DNA of 64,000 bases from Agromyces cavernae (GCF_021044935.1 NZ_JAJNMP010000004.1:248001-312000), one strand, 5' to 3'. Positions 52,876 through 63,374 are shown, numbered from the stretch's first letter. Notes: generated from the letters alone by a model not told the origin. A program made the numbers and translations.

Positions 52876-53106
52876 TTCGGCCTCCCCGATCAGTCACGGG
52901 CGAGGGTCTATGGCCGGGCGTATTCGCAGAAGGAGGATCGTCCATTGTCCAGCCAGTATATCGGTGGCCCTGCTGTTCGGCCGTCGGTCGAGTGGGCGCG
53001 AAGCGCCGGATCGAGACCATCGCTCGTGGTCTCGGAACCTGGTCTCGATACGGCGCCGGCGCGCCTGCTCGACCCACCGCCTGCGTCGCACCTCGACCGA
53101 CGACTT
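52876..53106. repeat. intergenic region with one GGTCTCGATACGG...CTGCTCGACC repeat
   Basis: The 231-bp gap between guaB1 and the CNNM pair has no gene I can support. At 53041-53080 it contains GGTCTCGATACGG followed by a short palindromic core and CTGCTCGACCCACCGC, which resembles another short repeat I recall from Microbacteriaceae intergenic regions (recall, not a search). Confidence 0.6.
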
Positions 53107-54546
53107 CTACCAGCTGACGGGGAGCGCCTTGCCCTCCTCGTACCCGGCGGCCGACTGGATGCCGACGAGCGCACGGTCGCGGAACTCCTCGATCGAACGC
53201 GCCCCCGCGTACGTGAACGAGCTGCGAACGCCCGCGGTGATCATGTCGAGCAGGTCCTCGATCGAGGGGCGCAGCGGGTCGAGGTAGATCGACGATGACG
53301 AGATGCCCTCGGCGAACAGCTCCTTGCGGGCCAGCTCGTAGGGCGAGAGCCGGTCGAACCGCTCGCGGACGGCTTTCGTCGATGCCATTCCCCAGCTCTC
53401 TTTGAAGAGCCGGCCGGATGCATCGTGCCGAAGCGTCCCCGGAGCTTCGATGGTGCCCGCGAACCACGACCCGATCATGACCGACGCCGCACCGGCGGCG
53501 AGCGCGAGCGCGACATCTCGCGGGTAGCGCACTCCCCCGTCGGCCCACACCGCGGCGCCCAGCTCGCGCGCCGCGTCGGCCGTCTCGAGCACCGCGGAGA
53601 ACTGGGGTCGCCCGACCGCCGTCATCATGCGTGTCGTGCACATGGCGCCGGGGCCGACCCCGACCTTGAGCACGTCGACGCCGGCGTCGACGAGATCGGC
53701 GACCGCGTCGGCCGTGACGATGTTGCCCGCGACGATCGGGATGCCGAGCCCGAGGTCGCGCACGATCGACACGGCCCGGATCATGCCCTCCTGATGCCCG
53801 TGCGCGGTGTCGATCACGAGCATGTCGACGCCCGTCGAGGCGAGCGCCTGCGCCTTGGCGGCGACGTCGCCGTTGATGCCGATCGCCGCGGCGACGCGCA
53901 GGCGGCCCGACGCGTCGACGTTCGGCTCGTAGATCGTGCCGCGCAGCGCACTGCGGCGGCTCAACGTGCCGACGACCCTCCCGTGCTCGAGCACGGGAGC
54001 GAACTCGAGGTCGGCGTCGACCATCAGGTCGAACGCCCGCCGCGGTGAGTCCACGTCTTCGGCGTCGAGCGAGGCCATGCCGCCGTGCACGAGGTCGCCG
54101 AGGCGTGCGTCGGGCAGTGCGGTCGCGAGACGCGTCGCGGGGAGGCATCCGACGTATCGATCCCTCGCATCGTGCAGCACGATGCCGTGCCCGGCGAACG
54201 GCGGCAGCACTTCGAGCGCATCGGCGGCGGTGGCGTCGGGAGCGAAGGAGTGGGGCGTGTCGAAGCGCGGCGACTGGGCCTTCACCCAGCGGATCGATTC
54301 GGCGAGGTCCTGCAGGTGCAGGTCTTGGGGCAGCACGCCGAGGCCCCCTCGGCGGGCGAGGGTGGCTGCGAGGCGAGGCCCGGTGATGGAGTTCATGTTG
54401 GCCGAGACGACGGGGACCGTGGCCCCCGAGCCGTCGTCGGGGGCGAGCGAGACGTCGAGCCGGCTGGTCACGCCGGAGCGGCTCGGAACGAGGAACACGT
54501 CGGAGTACGTGAGGTCGTGGCTGGGGGTCGTCCGGTAGAACTCCAT
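53107..54546 (-). CDS. guaB1: GuaB1-family IMP dehydrogenase-related protein (GMP reductase type)
   Basis: A 479-residue TIM barrel of the IMPDH/GMPR family with a CBS insert (about 90-200). The catalytic Cys is in GVGPGAMCTTR. The C-terminal end is SIEEFRDRALVGIQSA. The start YSDVFLVPSRSGVTSRLDVSL and the length match actinobacterial GuaB1, which in mycobacteria acts as a GMP reductase and not an IMP dehydrogenase. The ATG at 54546 is 7 nt after TAGCGT, so the transcript is probably leaderless. Divergent from kgd. Confidence 0.88.
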   Translation of the reverse strand: MEFYRTTPSHDLTYSDVFLVPSRSGVTSRLDVSLAPDDGSGATVPVVSANMNSITGPRLAATLARRGGLGVLPQDLHLQDLAESIRWVKAQSPRFDTPHSFAPDATAADALEVLPPFAGHGIVLHDARDRYVGCLPATRLATALPDARLGDLVHGGMASLDAEDVDSPRRAFDLMVDADLEFAPVLEHGRVVGTLSRRSALRGTIYEPNVDASGRLRVAAAIGINGDVAAKAQALASTGVDMLVIDTAHGHQEGMIRAVSIVRDLGLGIPIVAGNIVTADAVADLVDAGVDVLKVGVGPGAMCTTRMMTAVGRPQFSAVLETADAARELGAAVWADGGVRYPRDVALALAAGAASVMIGSWFAGTIEAPGTLRHDASGRLFKESWGMASTKAVRERFDRLSPYELARKELFAEGISSSSIYLDPLRPSIEDLLDMITAGVRSSFTYAGARSIEEFRDRALVGIQSAAGYEEGKALPVSW

Positions 54547-54689
54547 GGGCCTCACGCTACCGCCCGCCGGTGCCGGGAGCACCCGGACGGGGGTTAGGCT
54601 TGTGGAGGCGATCCGGTGGCTGTCGTGCGGCTCCGGTCGATCGCCGCGGCAGGTAATCCAGCATCAACGGAGAGAGTGGGCGAGAGGCT

Positions 54690-57600
54690 GTGTCGAGCCA
54701 ATTGACCGGAGCGGGAGCCGACGAGACGGCGTCGGGCGAATACGGAGCCAACGAGTGGCTCGTCGACGAGATGTACGCGAAGTTCCTCGCCGATCCCGAC
54801 TCGGTCGACAAGTCCTGGTGGCCCGTGCTCGAGCAGTACGGCCGGCAGCCCGAGCAGACGGCCGATTCCGGCGCGCCTGCATCTGAAGCAGCGCCGGTCG
54901 CGGCGGATGCCCCGGCGCCCGAGCAGCCCGCGGCGCCGGCTGAGGCCGCGCCCGCTGAGGCGCCGCCCGCCGAGGCCGCGCCCGCACCCGCTGCCGAGAC
55001 CCCGGCGCCCGCGGCCGACGCAACGCACGCCGCGCCTTCGACCGCGCCCGTCCCCGTGATCGGCCAGACGCCCGCAGCGCGCACCACCTCGGTGGCGCCC
55101 CGTACGACCCCCGTGCCGGCCGACGTCCCGATCACGAGCCCGCAGCCCGTCCTGGCCGACGGCCCGCACGAAGACGAGATCCTCCCGCTGCGCGGCCTCC
55201 CGAAGACCCTCGCGGCGAACATGGACGCGTCGTTGACGGTGCCGACCGCGACGAGCGTGCGCACCATCCCGGCGAAGCTCATGATCGACAACCGCATCGT
55301 GATCAACAACCACCTTCGGCGCTCGCGCGGCGGCAAGGTGTCGTTCACGCACCTCATCGGCTGGGCCCTCATCCAGGCGCTCAAGGAGTTCCCGAGCCAG
55401 AACGTCTTCTACGCCGAGCCCGACGGCAAGCCGAGCATCGTGAAGCCCGCCCACATCGGCCTCGGCATCGCGATCGACCTGCCGAAGCCCGACGGCAGCC
55501 GTGCGCTCCTCGTCCCCGCGATCAAGCGCGCCGAGACGATGAACTTCAACGAGTACCTCACCGCCTACGAAGACCTCGTGCAGCGCGCACGCAAGAACAA
55601 GCTCACCGCCGACGACTTCTCGGGCGCGACGATCTCGCTCACGAACCCGGGCGGCATCGGCACCGTGCACTCGGTGCCGCGCCTCATGAAGGGCCAGGGC
55701 TGCATCATCGGCGCCGGCGCCCTCGAGTACCCCGCCGAGTTCCAGGGCTCGTCCGAGAAGGTCCTCGCGAACCTCGCGATCGGCAAGACCATCACGCTCA
55801 CGTCGACCTACGACCACCGCGTCATCCAGGGTGCCGGTTCCGGCGAGTTCCTCAAGAAGGTGCACGAGCTCCTCATCGGGCAGCGCCGGTTCTACGAGGA
55901 CATCTTCGCCGAGCTGCGCCTGCCCTACGAGCCCATCCGGTGGGCGCCCGACATCTCGGTCGACATCGCGAGCGCCATCGACAAGACGGCCCGCGTGCAG
56001 GAGCTCATCAACTCGTACCGCGTGCGTGGTCACATGATGGCCGACACCGACCCGCTCGAGTACACCCAGCGCTCGCACCCCGACCTCGACATCGCCAGCC
56101 ACGGCCTCACCTTCTGGGACCTCGATCGCGAGTTCGTCACGGGCGGCTTCGGCGAGAAGCGCACCATGCTGCTGCGCGACATCCTCGGCATCCTGCGCGA
56201 CTCGTACTGCCGCACGATCGGCATCGAGTACATGCACATCCAAGACCCCGTGCAGCGCAAGTGGATCCAGAACGAGGTCGAGCGCAGCTACGAGAAGCCG
56301 ACGCACGACGAGCAGATGCGCATCCTCGGCAAGCTCAACGAGGCCGAGGCGTTCGAGACCTTCCTGCAGACCAAGTACGTCGGCCAGAAGCGCTTCAGCC
56401 TCGAGGGCGGCGAGTCGGTCATCCCGATGCTCGACGAGATCCTGCAGGGCGCTGCGAAGCAGGGCCTCGACGAGGTCGCGATCGGCATGGCGCACCGCGG
56501 CCGCCTCAACGTGCTCACCAACATCGCCGGAAAGACCTACGGGCAGGTGTTCCGCGAGTTCGAGGGCACGCAGGAGCCCAAGGCCTTCTCGGGCTCGGGC
56601 GACGTGAAGTACCACCTCGGCACCGAGGGCATGTTCACGGCCGACGACGGCCACCAGATCCCGGTCTCGCTCGCCGCGAACCCGTCGCACCTCGAGGCCG
56701 TCGACGGCGTGCTCGAGGGCATCGTGCGGGCCAAGCAAGACAGAAAGCCCATCGGCACGTTCTCGATCCTGCCGATCCTCGTGCACGGCGACGCCGCGAT
56801 GGCCGGCCAGGGCGTCGTGCTCGAGACAATGCAGATGTCGCAGCTGCGCGGCTACCGCACGGGCGGCACCGTGCACATCGTCGTGAACAACCAGGTGGGC
56901 TTCACGACGGTGCCGGGCGACGCCCGGTCGTCGATCTACTCGACGGATGTCGCGAAGACGATCCAGGCCCCGATCTTCCATGTGAACGGCGACGATCCCG
57001 AGGCAGTGGTGCGTGTGGCGGAGCTCGCATTCCGCTACCGCCAGGAGTTCAAGCGCGACGTCGTCATCGACCTCGTCTGCTTCCGCCGCCGCGGTCACAA
57101 CGAGGGCGACGACCCCTCGATGACGCAGCCGCTCATGTACAACCTCATCGAGGCCAAGCGCTCGGTTCGTAAGCTCTACACCGAGGCGCTCGTCGGCCGC
57201 GGCGACATCACCGAGGAAGAGTACGAAGAGGCGCACCGCGACTTCCAGGACCGACTGGAGCGCGCCTTCGCCGAGACCCACGCGGTGCAGACCGGCGCGA
57301 TCACCGTCGTCGGCGCGACCGAGGGCTCGCACGAGCCCGAGGCCGCCATCGGCGAGCCCGACACGACGGGCGTCGCACTCGAGGTGGTGCACACCATCGG
57401 CGACGCCTTCGACAACAAGCCCGCCGGGTTCACCGTGCACCCCAAGATCCAGCAGCTGCTCACGAAGCGCCTCGACATGAGCCGTAACGGCAAGATCGAC
57501 TGGGGCTTCGGCGAGCTGCTCGCGCTCGGCTCGCTGCTGCTCGAGGGCACCCCGGTGCGCTTCGCCGGTCAAGACGCCCGCCGCGGCACGTTCGTGCAGC

Positions 57601-58514
57601 GCCACGCGGTGCTGCACGACCGGGTGAACGGCCAGGAATGGCTGCCGCTGCAGTACCTCGCCGAGAACCAGGCCAAGTTCTGGATCTACGACTCGCTGCT
57701 CTCGGAGTACGCGGCGATGGGCTTCGAGTACGGCTACTCGGTCGAGCGCGCAGACGCCCTCGTGCTGTGGGAGGCCCAGTTCGGCGACTTCGCCAACGGC
57801 GCCCAGACCATCATCGACGAGTTCATCTCGTCGGCAGAGCAGAAGTGGGGGCAGCGCTCGAGCGTGGTGCTCCTGCTGCCCCACGGCTACGAGGGCCAGG
57901 GGCCCGACCACTCGAGCGCCCGCATCGAGCGGTACCTGCAGCTCTGCGCCGAGAACAACATGACCGTCGCGCGCCCGTCGACGCCCGCGTCGTACTTCCA
58001 CCTGCTGCGACGCCAGGCCTATGCACGGCCGCGCCGACCGCTCGTGGTGTTCACGCCGAAGGCGATGCTGCGCCTGCGCGGGGCCACGAGCGAGGTGGCC
58101 GACTTCACGCAGGGCAAGTTCGAGCCCGTGCTCGACGACCCGCGCATCACCGACCGGTCGGCGGTCAAGCGCGTCGTGTTCGTCTCGGGCAAGATCTACT
58201 ACGACCTGATCAACGAGCTCGAGAAGAAGCAGAACACCGAGATCGCCGTCGTGCGCCTCGAGCAGCTCTACCCGCTGCCCGCGGTCGAGCTCAAGGCGAT
58301 CGCCGACGCCTACCCCGACGCCGAGCTCATGTGGGCGCAGGACGAACCCGAGAACCAGGGTGCGTGGCCGTACTTCATCATCGAGACGAACAAGCTCGGG
58401 CCGCGTCCGGTCGCGGTCGTCGCCCGAGAGGCCGCGGCCTCGCCCGCGACGGGTTCGGCCAAGCGCCACGCGGTCGAGCAGGCGGAGCTCGTTCGCCGCG
58501 CCACCACGCTCTGA
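54690..58514 (+). CDS. kgd: multifunctional 2-oxoglutarate dehydrogenase E1/E2 (Kgd)
   Basis: 1274 residues. An E1 N-terminal helix ([18 protein letters not shown], about 25-45), an Ala/Pro-rich linker (60-150), an E2-type acyltransferase domain (about 165-410) and the full thiamine-diphosphate E1 (about 430-1274). The E2 motif reads DHRVIQG instead of DHRxxDG, as in mycobacterial Kgd. No lipoyl domain is present, so lipoate is supplied by a partner. TPP motif: [12 protein letters not shown] through [13 protein letters not shown]-cycle step 2-oxoglutarate to succinyl-CoA. GTG start at 54690 with GAGAGG upstream. A TAGGCT at 54595-54600 is a possible -10. Confidence 0.96.
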   Translation: MSSQLTGAGADETASGEYGANEWLVDEMYAKFLADPDSVDKSWWPVLEQYGRQPEQTADSGAPASEAAPVAADAPAPEQPAAPAEAAPAEAPPAEAAPAPAAETPAPAADATHAAPSTAPVPVIGQTPAARTTSVAPRTTPVPADVPITSPQPVLADGPHEDEILPLRGLPKTLAANMDASLTVPTATSVRTIPAKLMIDNRIVINNHLRRSRGGKVSFTHLIGWALIQALKEFPSQNVFYAEPDGKPSIVKPAHIGLGIAIDLPKPDGSRALLVPAIKRAETMNFNEYLTAYEDLVQRARKNKLTADDFSGATISLTNPGGIGTVHSVPRLMKGQGCIIGAGALEYPAEFQGSSEKVLANLAIGKTITLTSTYDHRVIQGAGSGEFLKKVHELLIGQRRFYEDIFAELRLPYEPIRWAPDISVDIASAIDKTARVQELINSYRVRGHMMADTDPLEYTQRSHPDLDIASHGLTFWDLDREFVTGGFGEKRTMLLRDILGILRDSYCRTIGIEYMHIQDPVQRKWIQNEVERSYEKPTHDEQMRILGKLNEAEAFETFLQTKYVGQKRFSLEGGESVIPMLDEILQGAAKQGLDEVAIGMAHRGRLNVLTNIAGKTYGQVFREFEGTQEPKAFSGSGDVKYHLGTEGMFTADDGHQIPVSLAANPSHLEAVDGVLEGIVRAKQDRKPIGTFSILPILVHGDAAMAGQGVVLETMQMSQLRGYRTGGTVHIVVNNQVGFTTVPGDARSSIYSTDVAKTIQAPIFHVNGDDPEAVVRVAELAFRYRQEFKRDVVIDLVCFRRRGHNEGDDPSMTQPLMYNLIEAKRSVRKLYTEALVGRGDITEEEYEEAHRDFQDRLERAFAETHAVQTGAITVVGATEGSHEPEAAIGEPDTTGVALEVVHTIGDAFDNKPAGFTVHPKIQQLLTKRLDMSRNGKIDWGFGELLALGSLLLEGTPVRFAGQDARRGTFVQRHAVLHDRVNGQEWLPLQYLAENQAKFWIYDSLLSEYAAMGFEYGYSVERADALVLWEAQFGDFANGAQTIIDEFISSAEQKWGQRSSVVLLLPHGYEGQGPDHSSARIERYLQLCAENNMTVARPSTPASYFHLLRRQAYARPRRPLVVFTPKAMLRLRGATSEVADFTQGKFEPVLDDPRITDRSAVKRVVFVSGKIYYDLINELEKKQNTEIAVVRLEQLYPLPAVELKAIADAYPDAELMWAQDEPENQGAWPYFIIETNKLGPRPVAVVAREAAASPATGSAKRHAVEQAELVRRATTL

Positions 58515-58526
58515 CCCTCACGAATC

Positions 58527-58562
58527 GAAGCGAGCGGATGCCCCGGGGCATCCGCTCGCTTC
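58527..58562. terminator. bidirectional terminator between kgd and the MMPL gene
   Basis: Perfect 18-bp palindromic arms, GAAGCGAGCGGATGCCCC (58527-58544) and its complement (58545-58562), between two convergent genes. No T-run, so it can serve both strands. Confidence 0.8.
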
Positions 58563-58574
58563 GTCGTTCCGGTG

Positions 58575-60917
58575 TCAGCCGTGGTGGACCGGGATGTTCC
58601 CCTCGACGCGCGATTCCCGCTGTTCGTCGCCCGCGTCTGCGAGCACGTCGGGCGCCGCGTCGTGCGGCGACCGGTCGGAGGCCGCACGCCGGAGCTTCGA
58701 CGGCCACCAGATCGCGGGCCCGATGTCGTAGCTCAGCGCAGGGATGAGCAGCGAGCGCACGAGGACCGTGTCGAGGATCACCCCGAACGCGACGATGAAC
58801 GCGATCTGGGCGAGGAACAGGATCGGCAGCACGCCCAGCGCGGCGAAGGTCGCCGCGAGCACGATCCCCGCCGACGTGATGACGCCACCGGTGGCGATGA
58901 GCCCGCGGAGGATACCGGGGCGGGTGCCGTGCACGAGCGACTCCTCACGCACCCGGCTCATCAGGAAGATGTTGTAGTCGACGCCGAGTGCGACGAGGAA
59001 CACGAAGCCGTACAGGGGCACCGTCGGGTCCGCGCCGGGGAAGCCGAACACTCCATCGAAGACGATCGCCGAAACTCCGAGCGCGGCGGCGAACGAGAGC
59101 ACGACGCTGCCCACGAGCAGGAGCGGCGCGACGACCGAGCGCAGCAGCACCACGAGGATGAGCAGGATCACGCCGAGCACGAGCGGCATCACGAGATTCC
59201 GGTCGTGCACCGCGGCCACGGCCGTGTCGAGTGCGATCGCCGAGGTGCCGCCGACGAGCACCTCGACGTCGGCGTCGGCGAACGCCGATCGCAGGTCGGT
59301 CACGACGGCCTCCGCCTCGAGCGAATCGCCAGGATGGTCGAGGGTCGCCTGGAGCATCACATACCCGTCGCGGACCGTCGGCACCGCGTCTTCGGCCCCC
59401 GGGACACGAGACGGCTCGACGCCCGCCCCGGTGACCGCGAGCGCGCCGGTCGGCGACGTCTCCGACAGCACGGCGAGCGCAGTGACGCCGTCGGTGGCGA
59501 GCGTGATCTCGGCCGTCTCGTCGAGCGCTTCCTCGGGTGCGACGATCAGTGCCGGAGTTCCCGAGCCGGCCGGGAAATGCTCGCCGAGCACACGCTGGCC
59601 GTCTCGCGCCTCGGAAGCCCCGAGCACGAACTCGCTCTGCGGAACCCCGTCGGCGTCGAGTTGGGTGAGGCCGAGCGCCATCACGCCGAGCAGCAGCGTC
59701 GACGCGATCCAGACGATCCGCGGGCGCCGGGCGACGAGGCGCGCGACCGCCGGCCAGAGGCCTCGGGCGCGGGTCACGTCCACCTGGTCGGCTCCGGCGC
59801 GTGCCGGCGCGCTCGCGGGGTCGGATGCCGCCCCATCGGCCGCCTGTACCGTGATCCGCCTCGGCCAGAACGCCGCACGGCCCGCCCACAGCATCAACGC
59901 GGGCAGCAGCGTGAGGGCTGCGAGCACCGCGCAGACGATGCCGATCGCCGCGACCGGACCAAGCGCCTTGTTCGAGTTGAGGGCGCTGAACAGCAGCATG
60001 AGCAGGCCCGCGACGACCGTGCCGCCCGAGGCGACGATCGGCTCCCACGAGCCGCGCAACGCCGCCCACGTGGCATCCCATTTGCGTTCATGCCGGGCGA
60101 GCGCCTCGCGGAACCTCGCGATGTACAGCAGCGAGTAATCGGTCGCCGCGCCGATCACGAGGATGAACAGGATGCCCTGCGTCTGCCCCGTGAGGAGCAC
60201 GACGTCCGCCCGTGCCAGGGCGACGGCGACGAGCACCGCGACCGTGAGCGCCGCCATGCTCGTTCCGAGCACGATCACCGGCAGCAGCGGCGACCGGTAG
60301 ACGACCACGAGGATGATGAACACGGCGGCGAGGGCGACGACGAGCAGCAGCCCGTCGATGCCCGAGAACGCGCCGGCGAGGTCGGCGGCGAGGCCGGCGG
60401 GCCCGGTGACCGCGACGGTGAGTCCGGATGTCCCTCCCGAGCCGAGTTCGTCGTCGAGCACTGCACGCAGCTCGGCGACGACCGCGCTCGCCTTCGCCTC
60501 GGCGTCGATCATGACGAAGAGCTCGACGGCCTCGCCGTCGTCGGAGCGGACCGGAGGCGAGACGCCGTCGACGACGACCCCCTCGACGCCTGCCAGCGCG
60601 ATCGACGCGTCGTCGAGGCGCACGATGTCGCCGACGGTGAGACCACCATCGCGTTCGACGACGACGACCGCCGGGATGACGTCTTCGCCTCGGAACTCGG
60701 CCGAGAGCTCCTGCACCCGCGTCGACTCGGACTCGGCCGGAAGGAACTGCGACTGGTCGTTCGTCGCGACCTGCGAGACCTGGCCGAACGCCGATCCGCC
60801 CGCGCCGAACAGGGCGAGCCAGACGAGGATGAGGACGGCGGGGATGAGCACGCGCAGCCAGGCGGGCACGCGTACACGACGAGGACGGGTTCGGGGCGGG
60901 GTGGAGCGTTCGATCAC
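58575..60917 (-). CDS. MMPL/RND-family membrane transporter
   Basis: 780 residues, twelve helices in two halves. The first helix (about 15-35) is followed by a large outside loop and helices 2-6 (ATDYSLLYIARFREAL in helix 4). After a cytosolic stretch comes the second half with the same order (GVDYNIFLMSRVREE). The Asp/Tyr pairs in GAATDYSLL and ALGVDYNIF are the proton-relay signature of MmpL/RND lipid exporters. It probably exports a lipid or drug. The GTG at 60917 is 7 nt after TAGCGT (leaderless). Separate from sigR-rsrA, 78 bp away. Confidence 0.9.
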   Translation of the reverse strand: MIERSTPPRTRPRRVRVPAWLRVLIPAVLILVWLALFGAGGSAFGQVSQVATNDQSQFLPAESESTRVQELSAEFRGEDVIPAVVVVERDGGLTVGDIVRLDDASIALAGVEGVVVDGVSPPVRSDDGEAVELFVMIDAEAKASAVVAELRAVLDDELGSGGTSGLTVAVTGPAGLAADLAGAFSGIDGLLLVVALAAVFIILVVVYRSPLLPVIVLGTSMAALTVAVLVAVALARADVVLLTGQTQGILFILVIGAATDYSLLYIARFREALARHERKWDATWAALRGSWEPIVASGGTVVAGLLMLLFSALNSNKALGPVAAIGIVCAVLAALTLLPALMLWAGRAAFWPRRITVQAADGAASDPASAPARAGADQVDVTRARGLWPAVARLVARRPRIVWIASTLLLGVMALGLTQLDADGVPQSEFVLGASEARDGQRVLGEHFPAGSGTPALIVAPEEALDETAEITLATDGVTALAVLSETSPTGALAVTGAGVEPSRVPGAEDAVPTVRDGYVMLQATLDHPGDSLEAEAVVTDLRSAFADADVEVLVGGTSAIALDTAVAAVHDRNLVMPLVLGVILLILVVLLRSVVAPLLLVGSVVLSFAAALGVSAIVFDGVFGFPGADPTVPLYGFVFLVALGVDYNIFLMSRVREESLVHGTRPGILRGLIATGGVITSAGIVLAATFAALGVLPILFLAQIAFIVAFGVILDTVLVRSLLIPALSYDIGPAIWWPSKLRRAASDRSPHDAAPDVLADAGDEQRESRVEGNIPVHHG

Positions 60918-60967
60918 GCCGTCGACGCTACGGATGCCCCCGCGTCACCCGCATCGAACGAACGATT

Positions 60968-60985
60968 GAACCCGAAGTAGGGTTC
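60968..60985 (-). terminator. hairpin after rsrA
   Basis: GAACCC, loop GAAGTA, GGGTTC (60968-60985): a small 6-bp stem at the end of sigR-rsrA. Confidence 0.45.
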
Positions 60986-60995
60986 CGGGCTGGGA

Positions 60996-61250
60996 TCAGG
61001 CGGTGGTGGCGTGCGTCGACTGGTACACCCGCAGCTTCGTGAGCACCTGCACGCGCAGCTCTTCGGGCGCGCTCTCCTTGCAGGCGCGCTGCACGACCTC
61101 GGTGATCGCGACGCCGACGCGCAGCTCCGCCTGGCAGTCGGCGCAGTTCTCGACGTGCTCGCGGATGTCGGCCGCCTCGTCGCTGCGCAGTTCGTTGTGC
61201 AGGTACTCCTCGAGCTCGGCCCGGGCCTTCTCGCAGCCGCAGTCGGTCAT
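60996..61250 (-). CDS. rsrA: RsrA-type redox-sensing anti-sigma factor
   Basis: An 84-residue ZAS zinc anti-sigma factor. The core HVENCADC (H32, C36, C39) plus N-terminal Cys (C4, C6) bind zinc and sense oxidation. In Streptomyces RsrA oxidation forms a disulfide, zinc is lost, and SigR is released. ATG overlaps the sigR stop by 4 bp, the usual 1:1 coupling. Confidence 0.93.
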   Translation of the reverse strand: MTDCGCEKARAELEEYLHNELRSDEAADIREHVENCADCQAELRVGVAITEVVQRACKESAPEELRVQVLTKLRVYQSTHATTA

Positions 61251-61966
61251 TTCGCGCTCCTCGCGGGTTTCGGCGCCTTCTCGGCCGTGGCGATGCCTTG
61301 CTCACGGGCGTAGTCGGCGAGGGATTCGCGAAGCAGTCGCCGGCCACGGTGCAGGCGGCTCATCACGGTTCCGATGGGGGTGTTCATCATGTCGGCGATC
61401 TCCTGATAGGAGAAACCCTCGACGTCGGCGAAGTACACGGCCAGCCGGAAGTCCTCGGGCAGGGCCTGCAACGCGTCTTTCACCGCGCTGTCGGGCAGGT
61501 GGTCGATCGCCTCGGCCTCGGCCGATCGACTCGACCGGGCCGTCGTGGACTCGGCACCGCCGAGCTGCCAGTCCTCGAGATCGTCGATGGTGCCCTGATA
61601 GGGCTCGCGCTGCTTCTTGCGGTAGCTGTTGATGAAGGTGTTCGTCAGGATGCGGTACAGCCACGCCTTGAGGTTCGTGCCCTGAGTGAACTGTCCGAAC
61701 GCCGCGAAGGCCTTGACGAAGGTCTCCTGCACCAGGTCTTGCGCGTCGGCGGGGTTCTTCGTCATGCGCAGGGCGGCGGCGTAGAGTTGGTCGATGAACG
61801 GCAGCGCCTGCTCTTCGAAGAGTTCGCCGATGGGCCGGGTCTCGTTCGTCGCTTCGGCGTCGGTCGGCGTGGTGTCGGTCTGGTCGGCAGTCATCACTGG
61901 CCATCCTAGATCGTCGACCTTCGCCCCGACCGGGCGTTCGAGTACCGCAAGCGACACGCGCACCAC
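61247..61966 (-). CDS. sigR: SigR/SigH thiol-oxidative-stress sigma factor (long isoform)
   Basis: An ECF-type sigma factor that controls the thiol-oxidative and heat stress regulon. The short form starts at ATG 61894 (215 residues): region 2 (about 30-95, [17 protein letters not shown]) and region 4 (about 140-195, [26 protein letters not shown]). The frame extends 24 residues to GTG 61966/61963/61957, preceded by a strong GGAAGGAGA at 61967-61975. Both starts are probably used: the upstream promoter at 61999-62024 would give the long form, and the TAGGAT 8 nt before the internal ATG would give the short form. In S. coelicolor the long isoform SigR' is unstable and acts in feedback. It overlaps rsrA by 4 bp. 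Confidence 0.93.
   Translation of the reverse strand: MVRVSLAVLERPVGAKVDDLGWPVMTADQTDTTPTDAEATNETRPIGELFEEQALPFIDQLYAAALRMTKNPADAQDLVQETFVKAFAAFGQFTQGTNLKAWLYRILTNTFINSYRKKQREPYQGTIDDLEDWQLGGAESTTARSSRSAEAEAIDHLPDSAVKDALQALPEDFRLAVYFADVEGFSYQEIADMMNTPIGTVMSRLHRGRRLLRESLADYAREQGIATAEKAPKPARSAK
61892..61908 (-). promoter_or_regulatory. internal sigR promoter (short isoform)
   Basis: TAGGAT (61903-61908, minus strand), 8 nt, ATG at 61894. This is the near-leaderless spacing seen at many genes of this window and could give a short-isoform-only transcript. Confidence 0.5.
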
Positions 61967-61998
61967 TCTCCTTCCGCGTCCCTGACGCTACTGTTGGT

Positions 61999-62024
61999 AA
62001 CCGATGCTGATTTCGAAGTATTCC
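61999..62024 (-). promoter_or_regulatory. SigR-type autoregulatory promoter of sigR
   Basis: GGAAT (62020-62024), exactly 18 nt, GTT (61999-62001) on the minus strand: an exact match to the SigR/SigH consensus GGAAT-N18-GTT. Transcription would start near 61991, about 25-35 nt before the long-isoform GTG codons, with GGAAGGAGA between. Its -35 lies inside the first codons of aroA. Confidence 0.85.
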
Positions 62025-63374
62025 GAGCCTGAATTCGATCCGTACGGTGATGCGAGGCAGACCGAGACGGATGACGGGTGGCGCGCCCCGCTCGCGGCGT
62101 CGAAGCTGTCCGCGGTCCTGTCGCTTCCCGGCTCGAAGTCGCTCACGAATCGCGAGCTCGTGCTCGCCGCGCTCGCCGACTCGCCGTCGACGCTGCACGC
62201 GCCCCTGTGGTCGCGCGACAGCGAGTTGATGGTCGAGGGCCTGCGGGCGCTCGGCACGGGCATCGAACGCGTTCCCGGCTCCGGCGGGTTCGGCGACGAC
62301 CTGCGCGTCACGCCCGCCGATGAGCTGCTCGGCTCGACCACGATCGAGTGCGGCCTCGCCGGCACGGTCATGCGCTTCCTTCCGCCGGTCGCGGCCCTCG
62401 CGCTCGGTCCGACCACGTTCGACGGCGACGAGTACGCCCGCCGCCGCCCCATGGCCGGCGTGATCCACGGCCTGCAGGCCCTCGGCGTCGACCTCGACGA
62501 CGACCGTCGCGGCACCCTCCCCTTCACCGTGCACGGCACCGGCTCGGTCGTGGGCGGCGAACTCGAGATCGACGCATCGGCATCGAGCCAGTTCGTCTCG
62601 GCCCTCCTGCTGTCGGCAGCCCGCTTCGAGCGCGGCCTCGACCTTCGCCATTCGGGTGAACGCCTGCCGAGCCTCCCCCACATCGAGATGACCATCGCGA
62701 CGCTCGCCGCACGCGGCGTCGCCGTCGACAACCCCGAGACCGGGCGGTGGATCGTCGCCCCCGGGCCGATCAGGGGCATCGACGTCGACATCGAGCCCGA
62801 CCTCTCGAACGCCGCGCCGTTCCTCGTCGCCGCCCTGGTGGCCGGGGGTTCGGTGACCATCACGGGCTGGCCGGCCGAGACCACGCAGGTCGGGGCGCAG
62901 CTCATCGACCTCCTCCCCCGGTTCGGCGCACGGGTCGTGCGCGACGGCGACCGCCTCACGGTGCACGCCCCCGAGACCGCGACGGCCGAGGGCCGGGGCA
63001 TCCGCGGCGTCGACCTCGACCTCTCCGAGGCCGGCGAACTGGTGCCGAACCTGGTCGCACTCGCTGCCTTCGCCGACGGGCCGTCGACCATCACGGGCAT
63101 CGGGCACATCCGCCACCACGAGACCGACCGGCTCGCGGCGCTCGCCGCCGAGCTCAACGGACTCGGCGGGCGGGTGACCGAGCTCGACGACGGGCTGCAC
63201 ATCGAGCCCGCGCCATTGCATGGCGGGCCGTGGCACGCCTACGCCGACCACCGCATGGCCACGACCGGCGCGATCGTCGGGCTCGCGGTGCCCGGTGTCG
63301 TCGTCGACGACATCGCGTCGACCGGCAAGACCCTTCCGCAGTTCACCGCGCTCTGGGAGCAGCTGCTGGCATGA
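62004..63374 (+). CDS. aroA: 3-phosphoshikimate 1-carboxyvinyltransferase (EPSP synthase)
   Basis: A 456-residue shikimate-pathway enzyme that joins PEP to shikimate-3-phosphate. LPGSKSLTNR (41-50) and the C-terminal HRMATTGAIVGLAVPGVVVDD are family signatures, and the two inside-out alpha/beta domains are complete. A 30-residue tail precedes the fold (MLISKYSEPEFDP). No Shine-Dalgarno precedes the ATG; TACTGT at 61989-61994 is a possible -10 just 9 nt before it. The divergent sigR promoter runs through its first codons, so aroA and sigR transcription probably interfere. The stop overlaps rsgA by 4 bp. Confidence 0.95.
   Translation: MLISKYSEPEFDPYGDARQTETDDGWRAPLAASKLSAVLSLPGSKSLTNRELVLAALADSPSTLHAPLWSRDSELMVEGLRALGTGIERVPGSGGFGDDLRVTPADELLGSTTIECGLAGTVMRFLPPVAALALGPTTFDGDEYARRRPMAGVIHGLQALGVDLDDDRRGTLPFTVHGTGSVVGGELEIDASASSQFVSALLLSAARFERGLDLRHSGERLPSLPHIEMTIATLAARGVAVDNPETGRWIVAPGPIRGIDVDIEPDLSNAAPFLVAALVAGGSVTITGWPAETTQVGAQLIDLLPRFGARVVRDGDRLTVHAPETATAEGRGIRGVDLDLSEAGELVPNLVALAAFADGPSTITGIGHIRHHETDRLAALAAELNGLGGRVTELDDGLHIEPAPLHGGPWHAYADHRMATTGAIVGLAVPGVVVDDIASTGKTLPQFTALWEQLLA

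Noticed and set aside
54594..58469. A 1291-residue open frame on the minus strand opposite kgd
   Set aside because: Antisense shadow of kgd; the composition is Arg/Val/Asp/Leu without motifs.
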